Notes under the pieces: model-generated
Told to the model about the DNA's origin: nothing
What the model saw: only the letters and a program-made list of their open reading frames with translations
Databases searched by the model: none
DNA from: Elephas maximus indicus
Lineage: Eukaryota > Chordata > Mammalia > Proboscidea > Elephantidae
NCBI RefSeq assembly: GCF_024166365.1
Contig: NC_064830.1
Coordinates: 89,706,968-89,770,967, forward strand
Reading direction: 5' to 3'
Length of the DNA: 64,000 nucleotides
Program-made: the position numbers and the translations under genes
Shown here: one piece after another, positions 1-10,255 of the stretch
Layout: each line of letters starts with the position of its first letter
Position numbering within the stretch: position 1 is the first letter of the stretch

Positions 1-118
1 CTGTGTCACTGGGGGGAGAGCAACTAGGAGTACATAGCAAGGCGTGTGTAAATTTTTGTATGAGAGACTGACTTGATTTGTAAACTTAAAGTATTAAAAA
101 AAAAAAAAAAAAAAGCTT
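1..118 (+). mobile_element. L1 3' end with A-tail
   Basis: This is the reverse complement of the L1 3' ends seen at 472-792 and 52785-53660 in the window, and it finishes in a poly-A run. It is truncated by the left window edge. Confidence 0.75.
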
Positions 119-471
119 GAAAAGAATGAGTCAGCCAAGTAGAGAGCCTGAGGTAAGGTTCCAGGCACGGAAGATCTTGATTTGTTTAAATCACCACAGG
201 AAAGCTATTGAGCTAGAGTTTAATGAGAGGGTCAGGGAGAGTGCAAGGAGAGAATGTTAGAGATTTATAGCAGGAGTAGGAATATACAGAGTCTTGCGGC
301 CCATGGGAAAGAGTTGGGATTTTATGGAAAGCCAAAAGAGATTTGAGCAGGAGGAAAACTAATTGAATTTACTATTGTTGTTAAGTCAGTACTCTTTACA
401 TTATTAACTATGGCATGATTACATTTCATTTGCTATGCAAGGTTTTGTTTTTGGCTGGAATGGATAACTGC
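119..471. other. No gene; weak ancient-repeat similarity
   Basis: The wording around 290-350 (cccatgggaaagagttgggat, then gatttgagcaggagg) resembles the dispersed ancient repeat listed elsewhere. Nothing coding is supported. Confidence 0.4.
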
Positions 472-792
472 CTCTTTTTTTTTTTTTAATTTTTTAAATT
501 GTGCTTTCAGTGAAAGTTTATAAATCAAGTCAGCCTCTCATACAAAAACTTGCTGTGTACCCCCAGGTGCTCTCCCCCTAAGAAGACAGCACACTCCTCT
601 CCACCCTGTATTCCCTGTGTCCATTCAACCGGCTCCTGTCCCCCTCTGCCTTCTCATCTCAACTCCAGACAGGAGCCGCCCACGTAGTCTCATGTGTCTA
701 CCTGAGCCAAGAAGCTCACTCCTCACCAGTATCATTTTCTGTCTTATAGTTCTAACTGCCTTATTTTATTTTCCTTTCCTAGTTTTTCTATG
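472..792 (-). mobile_element. L1 3' end, minus strand
   Basis: Poly-T, then the same order of words as 52785-53660 (caagtcagcctctcatacaa, ggtgctctcccc, aagaagctcactcctcacca). It marks an L1 3' UTR in antisense. Confidence 0.75.
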
Positions 793-1045
793 CATCTTCC
801 TCCACTCCTGATGCCCCGTTCTTCTTCATATAGTCTAGGTTCTCAGATTATTTGCTCAGCATACAGATTGAATAAGTATAGTGAAAGGATACAACCCTGA
901 TTGACACAGTGGCTGCAACAATGGGCTCAAGCATAACAACGATTGTAAGGATGGTGCAGGACCGGGCAGTGTTTTGTTCTGTGGTACCTAGGGCCGCTAT
1001 GAGTCGGAACTGACTCAACGGCACCCAACAACAAGAACAAATTTT
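793..1045 (+). mobile_element. RTE (BovB-like) LINE, 5'-inverted copy
   Basis: Positions 793-898 are RTE reverse-transcriptase sequence in minus orientation. Positions 899-1037 are the RTE 3' end in plus orientation, with ctatgagtcggaactgactc and a caacaacaag tail. The two RTE segments are not contiguous in a full element. Confidence 0.75.
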
Positions 1046-1607
1046 TGTATCGTTATCATGAATTCTTTTTCCAACTTTCATTAGCCTTCCAATGCAATTT
1101 TCCACACAATTAAATGTATCAAAAAATAATAATAATTTTTTTTTTTTTTTTTTAATGTATCAGCGTTCTATCAATTCTTTTTTTTTTTTTTTTTTCTGGA
1201 AGCCTTCTAGGCTCCTGCTCCAGCATGAACTTGTTGTCCTTTAGGCCTGCTGTACAGCTGCTATCCTGGAACCTCCCTTCACCTCTCTCTTGGGCTGGGC
1301 CACCCATTTCCTGGATCTTAGATTTTATCCTTCTTATTTTACTTGTTTTGCTGGAGTACATCTTCCATTAGTTTCACAAGGAAGAGTACATGGGAGGAAA
1401 CCATTTTGTCATCTTGCATATCTAAAAATATCTTTATTTTACTTGTTTGAAAATTGTGGCTGATTAACGAATTCTGCAAAGAAAGGAACTTCCCCTCAGA
1501 ATTTTGGAGCCTTTGCTTGTCTTTTAGCTTCCAAATGCTGTTGAGAAGTATGTTACCTTTCTTATCCACATACCTTTATATGGGATTCCACCCCCACCCC
1601 GGAAGAT
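1046..1607. other. T-rich intergenic DNA
   Basis: Two long T runs (1138-1153 and 1177-1194) flank AT-rich sequence. The short open frames here have no recognisable product. Confidence 0.5.
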
Positions 1608-1767
1608 TTTAGGTGGCGTAGTGGTTAAGTGCTATGGCTGCTAACCAAAGGGTCGGCTGTTTGAATCCACCAGGTGCTCCTTGGAAACTCTATGGGGCAG
1701 TTCTACTCTGTCCTATAGGGTCACTATGAGTCGGAATCGACTGACGGCACTGGGTTTGGTTTTTTAA
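1608..1767 (+). mobile_element. AfroSINE
   Basis: tRNA-like head with gtagtggttaagtgctatgg, then ggcagttctactctgtccta and the tail tatgagtcggaatcgactga. Confidence 0.85.
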
Positions 1768-1782
1768 GGGTTAGAAACATGG

Positions 1783-1935
1783 ATTCTGGAGTTTGTGTGA
1801 CCTTGAACAAATTTGTTAATCTCCCTGCACCTCAGTTTCCTCATTTGCAAAATGGGGTTGTTAGGTTAAACAAATCAGTATCTATAAAGCACTTAGAACA
1901 GTGCGTGGCAAAGAGTAAGAGCTAGCTACACATTT
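1783..1935 (+). mobile_element. MIR-like remnant
   Basis: The words ctcagtttcctcatttgcaa and aatggggttg, then gtgcgtggc and aaagagtaag, are in the MIR order. Confidence 0.6.
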
Positions 1936-2811
1936 GATTTTATTATTATCAGGATGTCTTTATCTGTGGAATTTTGAAATTTCATACTAAAATTAGTGTC
2001 TTTTTTCATTCACTACACTGGGAATTCAAGAAGTATGTGAGAATTATTATTTTAAGTTTTTAGAACTTTCTTCTATTATTTTTAATAATTTCCTTGCTAC
2101 CATCTGCTTTATTCCCTTTCTGGAATGTCTCTTAGAGTTCCTGGCTCACCTCTGATTTTCATACATTTTTTTCTTCTGTTGTATATGTCTTTTATGTTCT
2201 TTCTGATGAATTCTCTCAACTTTATCATCTGAATTTTCTACTGAATTTTTTTAATTTTAGTTATCTTTTTGTGGCTTTTAGTGTTTTGTTTTTTATCTTT
2301 TCATAGCTATCTTACCTTCTTTGAGATATTTACAGCTTTTTTTTTTTAAGTTTCCTTCTGCCCCCTGTATTGCCTCTTTCCTGAGTTTCTTTTTTTCTTT
2401 GCTTCGGCTTCTTTCAAGCTGGATCTTTGACCGCTCATATTTAAGAAGGAAGCATTAAAGAGCTTAATGAGGTTGAGGGAGGCTTTTCAACTGGGAGTCT
2501 TCACAGTAGAGAAAGTGAGCAGACTGTTACACTGGGCGACCCCCCACCCCCAAAATGTTGGTATTTATAGGTCTTTTTTTACTGGACAATCATATTCTCC
2601 AATCCTTCTGCGCGAGGCAGGGGCAGGTGTAAAGTTCTCAGCCAGTCTTTTTTAAGTAGCTAAGCTGACGAATATGAGTCCACAGCAGTGGGTTTAGTGG
2701 AAGCTGAGGAAGGGGGCCAGGGCAGTCTGTTTTCAGTTTTTATTCTTCTGTTTTCAGTCAGGTTTCTTGGGCCTGCTGTCTCTGACTTTGAAGTCATTTT
2801 TAATTCACATT
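1936..2811. other. AT-rich intergenic DNA without a recognised gene
   Basis: T-rich sequence with possible degraded LINE content. No splice-bounded or conserved frame is visible. Confidence 0.5.
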
Positions 2812-3200
2812 TTCTTTTTTTAATTGTACTTCAGATGGAAGCTTACAGAGCAAACTAGTTTCTCATTAAACAATACATGTATTGTTTTGTGACATGGGTT
2901 GCCAACCCCATGATATGTCAACACTCCCCTTCTTGACCTTCGGTTCCCCATTACCAGCTTTCCTGTCCCCTCCTGCCTTCTTGTCCTTGCCCCTGGGCTG
3001 CTGTGCCCATTTTTTGTTTTATGGGCCTGTCTAACCTTTCACTGAAGGGTGAATCTCATGAGTGACTTCATGACTGAGCTGTAAGGGTGTCCGGGGGTCC
3101 ATACTCTTAGATTTCTCCAGTCTCTATCAGACCAGTTTTTGTTTTTTTTTTATGAGTTAGAATTTTGTTCTACATTTTTCTCCATCTCTGTCCAGGACCC
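2812..3200 (-). mobile_element. L1 3' end, minus strand
   Basis: It is the reverse complement of the plus-strand L1 3' end at 26600-27285: both carry the aactagtttctcattaaaca word and a run of shared words about the same distances apart. Confidence 0.7.
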
Positions 3201-3710
3201 TCTTGTGATAATTCACATTTTCTAGATAATAAAAACCTCCCTTTATCAGTAGAGATGAGAGGCAGTCATCTGGCTACATATGGGGTGGGGGGTAGAGCGG
3301 AAAGGCTGATTCCAAAGATCTAATTACCCTGTTATGATGAACTTTCAACCAGTTGATGTTTTTATCCCCACTCCTCACTCCCCACCTTGCTTAGTACCTT
3401 CAGAGCATAGCTCCTTGCTTCTGGCAATGAAGGCATTTACATTTTGGTTTCCTTTATTCTGTTAAATCAGTTACCCCCTAGTCCTTGGGCTTATACCTGT
3501 TTTCAGTACTTTGCTGTCACCTCAGGAGAAAGGTGCAAACCTAAATCTAGGTGTTTGTTAAATTCCCTGGGCCAGGATCAGGAAAAGAACTTTCACGCTG
3601 CATTTTGCCAGATTCTATATGCATCCATTGGTTCATTTCATAAGGCTGTGAAAGAAATATTCAGAGCTCTAAGAAACCACACATTAGCCAGAAGAACTTT
3701 TCAAGTTTTA
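3201..3710. other. No feature recognised beyond the SEPHS2 3' end
   Basis: The 97-codon open frame from 3444 has no recognisable domain or conserved context. The stretch lies between an L1 fragment and the SEPHS2 polyadenylation signal. Confidence 0.5.
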
Positions 3711-3729
3711 TTTTTGCCAGAAATTAATC

Positions 3730-3735
3730 TTTATT
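3730..3735 (-). terminator. SEPHS2: Polyadenylation signal AATAAA for SEPHS2
   Basis: TTTATT on the plus strand is AATAAA in the SEPHS2 direction, in the context CAATAAAG. It lies about 80 nt beyond the SECIS hairpin and 720 nt beyond the stop codon, the expected order for a selenoprotein mRNA. Confidence 0.7.
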
Positions 3736-3812
3736 GATTAAATCATCAGGAATTCATTTTCAACACAAGATTTAACATCTTAATGACCACCAAGGCCTGG
3801 GCTCTGGGGCTT

Positions 3813-3860
3813 GCTCTGTCTCTCCAGACCTTAATGAGGTTTAGAGGGAGAAACATCATT
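3813..3860 (-). promoter_or_regulatory. SEPHS2: SECIS element in the SEPHS2 3' UTR
   Basis: Read on the minus strand, the core has ATGA (3856-3859 complement), then TGTTTCTCC, which pairs over nine positions with GGAGAGACA (one G-U). GA follows immediately (3815-3816). Between the arms lie CTCTAAA, then CCT-CATTA-AGG, so an unpaired AAA run sits before a small apical stem, as in type 2 SECIS elements. It is about 590 nt past the stop codon. This hairpin recruits SECISBP2 and eEFSec to recode UGA; that role is family knowledge. The fold was done by hand. Confidence 0.85.
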
Positions 3861-4451
3861 AACAGAGACCAAGTCAGATGGTTACAGATCCTCCTTTCTG
3901 GACAAGCTGCTCAATTCTTGTCCAGAGTAGGAAAGAACCAATTCTTCAGAAAATCTAATCAACAATTTGACATGGCATTATACAATTTCTCTTTTAATTA
4001 ACAATTTATCCATATTGGTCCAAACTTATTTGCTTCTAATCTAAATGTTTTTTCACTTTGCAATTTACTTTTTTTGTGTGCATGTTAATATACTTTGAAT
4101 AAATCATCTCCTTCCCTGTGCAGAAATGAATCAACCCAGTGCAAAGAAACATTCCTCAAACTAAATAGCCTTGCCTTCTCTTCCTGCAAAAGAGGAAACA
4201 GATTATTCTGCTCCTCTTCTCCCCAGGAGATGAACAAATCTCCCTCCAAAGTCCGAAATGTTACTTCTGGCCTTGGAATGTGCATAAAGACAGCCTTTAA
4301 TGAGCTGATTCAAATCATTTAGAAAGGGCAGCTGGAATCACTAGGCAGACAGCCTTCTTTGGAAATTTTTTCTTCTTAAAATGAATTCTTGAGAATTGTC
4401 CACGACTGTATATAAAGGCTCTAAGGTCCAAACAGCTTCTGCTATTCCATC

Positions 4452-5798
4452 TCATAAGGTAGGCTCAGAGGAGGCATTGAAATTGTCAGGAACAAGAGTA
4501 GTCGCAGTGGTTCCCCGAGGTAGGACCTCAATAACTCGAGGCTTGTCAATGATCCGCGCCGTCCGGTTTCCCTTTTCTACAATGCCGACGATCCAGGCTT
4601 GATGACCTTCTCCGTACTTGGAAGATTTGATTTCGGAACAAAAGCGAGCCGCCTGTTCTCTTGGCAGACAAATCAGTAGTCCTCCAGAGGTTTCTGCTGA
4701 AGTTCCCTGAAGGAGCCCAAATCTTCCGCTGGCCTTACTGATGGCAGCCATCTTGGCAATGATCGGCAGATTATGAATGACAAAGGACACCTCATTTCTT
4801 TGCTGTTGTGCAAGGTTCTGAGAGTGTCCTAGAATGCCAAAGCCCGTGATATCTGTAGCCGCATGGGCATTAAATGTGTGCATTAATCCAGCAGCAGTTC
4901 GGTTGAGGGTAGCCATATTGAACATAGCTTCCTGATAGGCCAGCTCTACCTCTTCTCTGGAGACCACCATCTTTATCTTATTCCATCTTTCTGGATTATC
5001 TAGCCATTGGTGGGCATTGACAGCAACTTGGGTTCCTAAGGGTTTCGTCAGCACAAGCACGTCCCCAACAACTGCACTGTCAGGCATGATGAACTCATTT
5101 GGCTGACATACCACGGTGGCAACTCCACCTATGATAATCCAAGGGTTTATCACCGTTTGTCCACCAGTCACTGCAGTGCCTCCCTCCTCTGCAGCATCTC
5201 GAAAGCCTTTGATCATGAGCGGTGTTACCTTTTCTCGTTCTTCCTCGCTCATATTCTGGCTGACACTGAGTAACATCAGCATGTTGTCGCATTCAGTAAT
5301 GCCCATGGCGTAAAGGTCACTCAGCACGTTGGCACAAGCTATGCGACCCATCATGTAAGGGTCTTCCACCAGGGGGTAAAAGAAGTCGGTGGTCTGGATC
5401 AGTGACAGACCTCCGTGCCGCAGGGGTATAACACAGGAATCCAACCCAATGCCCAGGGATGGTAAGGTGGGGCTGGGTCCCGACCCGGCTGGCAGGCCAG
5501 CTTCCTGGATCGCCTCCTCATGGCCTTCAACCAGGGTCCGGCCCAGCGGGGGCCGCATGTCGGGCCGCGTCAGTCCCGCCAGGAGTTTGAGCAGCGTCTC
5601 CTGGGGGACCTTGCAGCCTCAGCCCTTCATGCCCGAGAAGCCCGTCAGCCGCCAGCTCGGATTCAGGCCCAACGCCTGGGGTTCGAAGGGCCGGTAGCTC
5701 GAGAAGCCGCGACCGAGAGAAAAGCCCGCCGGGCCCGAGGAACCTTCCGCCACCGCCATAGCCTCTCCGCTGGCGCCCGTGGCCGCGGCTTCTGCCAT
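4452..5798 (-). CDS. SEPHS2: Selenophosphate synthetase 2, selenoprotein with in-frame UGA (Sec60)
   Basis: The enzyme makes monoselenophosphate from selenide and ATP, the selenium donor for selenocysteine-tRNA synthesis, in the cytosol. The frame is 448 sense codons plus stop, the usual mammalian SEPHS2 length, without introns. The ATG at 5796-5798 opens MAEAAATG and matches the mammalian start. An in-frame TGA at 5619-5621 is codon 60, in the context G-M-K-G-[Sec]-G-C-K, so the catalytic Sec60 and Lys63 positions are in place. The AIRS-family core follows: DSCVIPL, the [17 protein letters not shown] segment, [10 protein letters not shown], and [10 protein letters not shown]. No frameshift or other stop is seen, and the frame is near-identical to the human protein as I know it. 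Reading only from Met81 (5558) gives a 368-aa fragment that lacks the active site. A retro-origin (intronless) copy is normal for placental SEPHS2, so lack of introns does not imply a pseudogene. Confidence 0.96.
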
Positions 5799-5960
5799 CA
5801 CGCCTGTCCCACAGAGAGACAAGTGATAAGGGAACAGGCCCCTTTTATTTTCTGCTCAAGTCAATATGAAGTAATCGTCAGGTATTACCCGCAGGGATTC
5901 TCGCCAGCACGACCCGCACCTCACTACGCGCTCCCGGCGTTCCTGAAGTGGGAGTCGCTA
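5440..5960. promoter_or_regulatory. CpG-rich 5' end of SEPHS2
   Basis: CpG and GC density rise sharply here compared with the AT-rich flanks (repeated ccgcc, gcggc, cccgg and cgcgg words). The stretch covers the first third of the SEPHS2 coding region and its 5' UTR. This is the usual CpG-island pattern of a housekeeping gene. The limits are by eye. Confidence 0.65.
5619..5621 (-). other. SEPHS2: Selenocysteine UGA codon (Sec60) of SEPHS2
   Basis: The plus strand reads tca here, giving TGA in the SEPHS2 frame. The frame is conserved on both sides: 59 codons upstream from the ATG and 388 downstream to the real stop. The flanking residues G-M-K-G before and G-C-K-V after are the family active-site loop. 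It is therefore a recoded codon and not a nonsense mutation. Confidence 0.94.
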
Positions 5961-6160
5961 GCCTCCCTTACTTATAAACCTGGTGATTGACAGCCAAGTC
6001 ACCCAATGACACTTTGCCTCCGGGAGGCGGGCTTCCTGTAGCCTAAAAGGTGCCTTACAAACCGACTATCCGCTTGCAAAATTCGTGGAAGCGATATTGG
6101 GAAACGTCACGTGTTGTGGTTCCTTCCCCTTCTAATTTAAATGATCTCTTGGGATTGGCT
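5960..6160 (-). promoter_or_regulatory. Probable SEPHS2 promoter
   Basis: Upstream of the gene on the minus strand there are CCAAT boxes (ATTGG on the plus strand at 6096-6100 and 6154-6158). A composite ACGTCACGTG at 6104-6113 combines a CRE half site with a CACGTG E-box. A weak TATAAG-like word lies near 5970. The spacing to the ATG (160-360 nt) suits a proximal promoter. The transcription start is not fixed by sequence. Confidence 0.5.
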
Positions 6161-6564
6161 GGCGGAACTCGGCTCACCTAGTTGGTTTAGCAAGGCCAGC
6201 ATTCTCCCAGCCCAAGGAGATCTGTCATTTGGCAAGGCTCGTGACCGTCAGAATTGTCCAAGGGTCATTTTACAGCGCACATCATCGATCTAGCGTAGGA
6301 AAACAGCCTAGGGAAAAATCGGAAGGAATAATGAGAAATTACGTTGCAACTGTTAGGTAAACAAACTGCAGCATCAAAACAATGAAATTCTAAAACGAAT
6401 TTTAAAGAATTTCAGGACTCAAAGTCCAGACACCTGCATGGTTTCTGCTGCCGTTTCTGCCGCTGTGTGTCACCGTCTCTCTCAGGGCATCAGTTGACTC
6501 ATCTGTACAACAGAGAAGCTTCCCTAGTCTCTTTCATTATAAAGTTTCTATCTCTCTCTAAATT
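6161..6564. other. Repeat-free DNA upstream of SEPHS2
   Basis: No interspersed repeat or frame was recognised. It may hold distal promoter elements. Confidence 0.4.
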
Positions 6565-6910
6565 AATATATCTGAGAATCTGTGGTGTATCAAAATTACA
6601 ACTGCACGTAATACATTTGACTCAGCAGTTCCAGGTCTAGGTCTTTATCCTACAGATTTGCTCACCAGTGTGGGACATGATACATGCCGAGGTTATTTAT
6701 TGATGTGTTGTTTGTAATACTACACACTGAAAACAACTGAAATGTTTATCAATTGATTAAAATTAAACTTGTGATACATTTATATAATAGAGACTACTCT
6801 GCAACTGTAAGAAATAATGAAAACAAGTGTGTAATTATATTAATGATAATAGTTATGGTTTTAATAGCCAAAGTTTTAAATACTTTATATATATTAACTA
6901 ATTTCTTATA
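6565..6910 (+). mobile_element. Old L1 3' end
   Basis: Words such as ctcagcagttccaggtctag and gaaatgtttatcaattgatt follow the order of old L1 3' UTRs (target temperature of conservation is low). Confidence 0.55.
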
Positions 6911-6919
6911 AAAACCGTA

Positions 6920-7075
6920 TGAGTTAGGATTCTTTTCACCATTTTACAGATAAGGAATATGAGACAGAGAGTATAAATGACCTGTTTAAGTCACAGTCAG
7001 TTTAGAGTGGAGGTGGGATATGAACTCAGACAGTCTTCTCCAGAGACCAAACTCTTACTTACCAAGTTATACTGC
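6920..7075. mobile_element. MIR-like remnant
   Basis: ccattttacagataaggaat, then cctgtttaagtcacagtcag and a gggatatgaactcagac block, match the MIR core order. Confidence 0.6.
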
Positions 7076-8010
7076 CTACGATGTTTATTAAGTGAAACAA
7101 GGGAGTTGCAGAACGGTTCGTATAAAAAAAAAAATTGTAGAGAATGCTAATATTTGTCGTAAAGGGGAAAAATATATGCATAGCATACATCTGGAAGGAT
7201 AATCACCAGAAAGTGGTAATACTGGTTGCCTCTGGGGAGGGGAATGAGGTGGCTAAACAACAGGAGACTTTACATTGTATCACTCTTTTGAAACTTTAAA
7301 AAAATACTTGCAAACAGTTGAATGCATTACCTACTTAAGTAATTGCTTATGGGAGTATAAATTATGAGATTATAAATTGGTGCAACCATTTCGGGAAAGA
7401 ATTTGGCTTTAGCTAATAAAGTTGAACACGTACAAACCCAGTGACCCAGCAATTCCACTTGTAAGAAATGCCCTAGTGAAACTCTTGCACATGCCCAGGG
7501 ACACCTGTACAAGAATGACTATAACATCAAAATACTGGAAACAACCTAAATGCCTGTTAACAGGGGAATGCATAAATAACTTGTGGTATGATCACACTAT
7601 GGAATATTCTTTATCTGTGAAAATGAATGAATTAAAGCTATAGGCATCATCAGTATGGATAATCTCAAAAATAAAATGTTAGGAATAAGGTGTAAGTTAG
7701 AAGAATACATAAACTAAGATTCCATTTATAGAAAATTCAAAACAAGGCAAAACTTAATATAGTATGTGGTTCAGAGATACATAAATTATAAAAACTTTTT
7801 AAAAAAGAGAATGATTAGTACAAGATTTACCATAGTGGTTACATCTGGGGAGAGGTACATAGGGGCTTTGGGGCTATGTTAAACTTTTTTTGGGGGCTGG
7901 GTGGTGGGTACATGGGTATTGTTCTTTAAACTGTACATATGTATTTTCCCCACATTCTTTTTGTCAAGTATCCTATATTTCAACAGTAAGAAAGGAAAAG
8001 CATGCTGTAT
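7076..8010 (+). mobile_element. Old L1 3' UTR
   Basis: cagcaattccacttgtaaga, gtacaagaatgactataaca, and aacaacctaaatgcctgtta are the usual L1M 3' word order, followed by an A-rich end. Confidence 0.65.
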
Positions 8011-8289
8011 TTCAGAATTAAAAAAATAATATAGTAAAAATATGTATGGAAGCTAAGGCCTAGGTTTGACCTTTGGGTCTGCTATCAGTGAATTATATGA
8101 TCTTGAGGAAGTTTAGTTTTCACTTCTGTAAAATGAGTATCATTACCTCTGCTTATATCTGGTTTAAGGATCATATGGAAATCACAGGAAAAGTTCTTTG
8201 CCAAATGTGAAGGATGTAATTGAGTGTTTTTGCTATCTCTAAAGGAGAAAGCAAAAACACTCAAATACATCTGTAATCACCTTGCCTGA

Positions 8290-8500
8290 GTTAAACAGTG
8301 ACTAGATGAGGTGTCCCTGGTTATATGCTCTCTTGGTTCTTTAGACATTCCCTCCGAGCACTCAGCACAGTTTATACTTCTTTAATCATGGGATAATGTC
8401 ACGGACTATCTGTCTGCCCACTAGTCCCTAAGCTCCACAGGGCAATGGCTGCTCTGTTTTGGTCACCCTTGTTTCCCTGGCACTTTGCATGGTAATAACT
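8290..8500 (+). mobile_element. L2-like remnant
   Basis: ccctaagctccacagggcaa followed by gtcacccttgtttccctggc matches the L2 3' end order. Confidence 0.5.
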
Positions 8501-8593
8501 GCTTGATCAGTGATGAACCCACTGGGCTCAGAACAACAAATTCATGTGCCCTTGTGCAAGCTATTGGATCCACCTGGCCCACTGCTAGAGGGG

Positions 8594-8715
8594 CACGCAA
8601 AGCACCCTGTTTATCTTGCTCTTGTTTTTCAGTGAATGATCCATTGAGCTATGTTTACCGTTTGAGGGTGAGGCATGTGGGTCAGAGATTACAAAGGCAA
8701 AAACATGGGGGTGGC
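8594..8715 (+). repeat. Unclassified repeat, copy 1
   Basis: Shares gcaccctgtttatctt, ttgtttttcagtga, gatccattgagctatg, and gtcagagattacaaaggc with 11022-11150. I cannot assign a family. Confidence 0.6.
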
Positions 8716-9176
8716 CTGGAGAAGCAGGCAAAGAAGAGAGGTGAGGTTTAAAAGAATAACATGATCCAAGTACCAGCCCTTCATTTGTGTTCCACACACA
8801 ACAAAAGCACTGAGGCTAGTTATGTTTTATTTTTCCATTACGATAATAATTTAGAGTTATAACAAAATACTTAAAGGTTCAATCTACTTAAGCTTTTTTT
8901 TTTTTCTAACTACAAAAGCAGTCTGTAGTCACTGTAGAAAAATCACAAAATACAGCTTAGTAAAATGGAGGAAAGTTAAAATCACTTGAAATCCCATGTC
9001 CTGAAGAGTAGTACTCTTAACAGGTTAACATATAGTGTTTAAGACATTTTCCATCATATCCGTATAGGGCCACCACCTCACACTCAATTACACGGAGCAC
9101 CCCAAGCCCCTACCCTTTGTGGAGCAATGTATACATTTGTATGTATGTAGTTTTTTTTTTTTATATACATATATAT

Positions 9177-9337
9177 GGAAACCCTGGTGGCACAGTGGTT
9201 CAGTCTACGGCTGCTAACCAAAAGGTCAGCAGTTTGGATCCACCAGGTGCTCCTTGGAAACCCTGTGGGGCAGTTCTACTCTGTCCTACAGAGTTGCTAT
9301 GAGTCAGAATCCACTCGACGGCAATGGGTGGTGGTGG
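9177..9337 (+). mobile_element. AfroSINE
   Basis: Head ggaaaccctggtggcacagt, middle gcagttctactctgtcctac and tail ctcgacggca. It is followed 15 bp later by a second copy in the same orientation. Confidence 0.9.
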
Positions 9338-9352
9338 GTGGATACATATATA

Positions 9353-9516
9353 GGGAGCCCGGGTGGTACAGTGGTTAAGAGCTTGGCTACTAACCAAAAG
9401 GTTGGCAGTTCGAATCCACCAGCCACTCCTTGGAAACCCTGTAGGGCAGTTCTACTCTGCTGCGTAGGGTCATTATGAGTCAGAATTGACTCAACGGCAA
9501 TGGGTTTGGTTTTTTC
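9353..9516 (+). mobile_element. AfroSINE
   Basis: Complete head-to-tail copy with an intact B-box-like ggcagttcgaatccacca. It forms an inverted pair with the next element. Confidence 0.92.
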
Positions 9517-9526
9517 AGTATAACCT

Positions 9527-9694
9527 AAAAAAAAAAAAAAAACTCTTGCCGTCGAGTTGATTCTGACTCATAGCGACCCTATAGGACAGAGTAGAACTGC
9601 CCCATAGAGTTTCCAAGGAGCACTTTGTGGATTTGAACTGCTGACCTTTTGGTTAGCAGCCATAGCGCTTAACCATTACACCACCAGGGTTTCC
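9527..9694 (-). mobile_element. AfroSINE, minus strand, with A-tail
   Basis: An A-run, then ccgtcgagttgattctgact through ccaccagggtttcc, the exact reverse order of the preceding copy. Confidence 0.92.
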
Positions 9695-9759
9695 TTTTGG
9701 TATATATGTATTTACAAAAATGATATCATCCCATTTATTTCTAGCAAGAAATAAAGACT

Positions 9760-10255
9760 GGAAAATACCTGGCACGTTATAGATGCTCACTGTGCTAGGC
9801 ACTGGAGATACAGCAGTGAAAACAATAGACAAAAATCCCTGTCCATGGAGCTGATGTACTAGCAGGGAGAGACAGCAATAAATAAGATCAATCATTTGTT
9901 AGTTAGGGATAGATGTTAAGGAGAAAGAATGAAGCCTGGAGGGGTGGACCCTAGGAAGTGTGGTTTTGAGTGTGTCTGTGTATGATTGAAACTTTAGACA
10001 TGTCGCCAGTGGAGGCCTCACTGAGAAGGTGATTTTGAAGTAAAGATCTGAATGAAGTGAGTAATAACCATGCAGATATCTAGAAAGAGTGTTTTAGGCA
10101 GAGAATATCAAGTGCAAAGGTCCTGAGGCAGGAGTGTGCCTGGGGTATTCCAAGAACAGCAAGGAGGCCAGGGTGACTGGTACATAGTAAGGGGGGGAGT
10201 GGTAGGATATGAGGCCAGAGAGGTGTGGAAGGGTGCGGGGAAATGGCACGTGATG
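9760..10255 (+). repeat. Dispersed ancient mammalian repeat (L2-like vocabulary)
   Basis: Contains gtgctaggcactggagatac, gtgcaaaggtcctgaggcag and gagtggtaggatatgagg. The same words recur in the same order at about a dozen sites in the window. Family name not assigned. Confidence 0.6.

Larger units (their letters stand above)
3711..4451 (-). other. SEPHS2: SEPHS2 3' untranslated region
   Basis: This AT-rich segment runs from the SEPHS2 stop to just beyond the AATAAA signal and contains the SECIS hairpin. The right end is fixed by the stop codon. The left end is inferred as 15-25 nt beyond the polyadenylation signal. No interspersed repeat was recognised in it. Confidence 0.65.

Noticed and set aside
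1-3700. DCTPP1, the next gene in human order
   Set aside because: No exon-like sequence of it was found; it may lie left of the window.
5619-5621. In-frame TGA as a disabling mutation of SEPHS2
   Set aside because: Its position, active-site context and the SECIS hairpin identify selenocysteine; the frame is intact on both sides.
5520-5990. 156-codon open frame on the plus strand opposite SEPHS2
   Set aside because: It is antisense to the GC-rich SEPHS2 5' end, with no recognisable domain; open by composition.
9353-9430. tRNA gene (A-box and B-box-like words)
   Set aside because: These are SINE heads; no mature tRNA cloverleaf or terminator, and dozens of copies exist.
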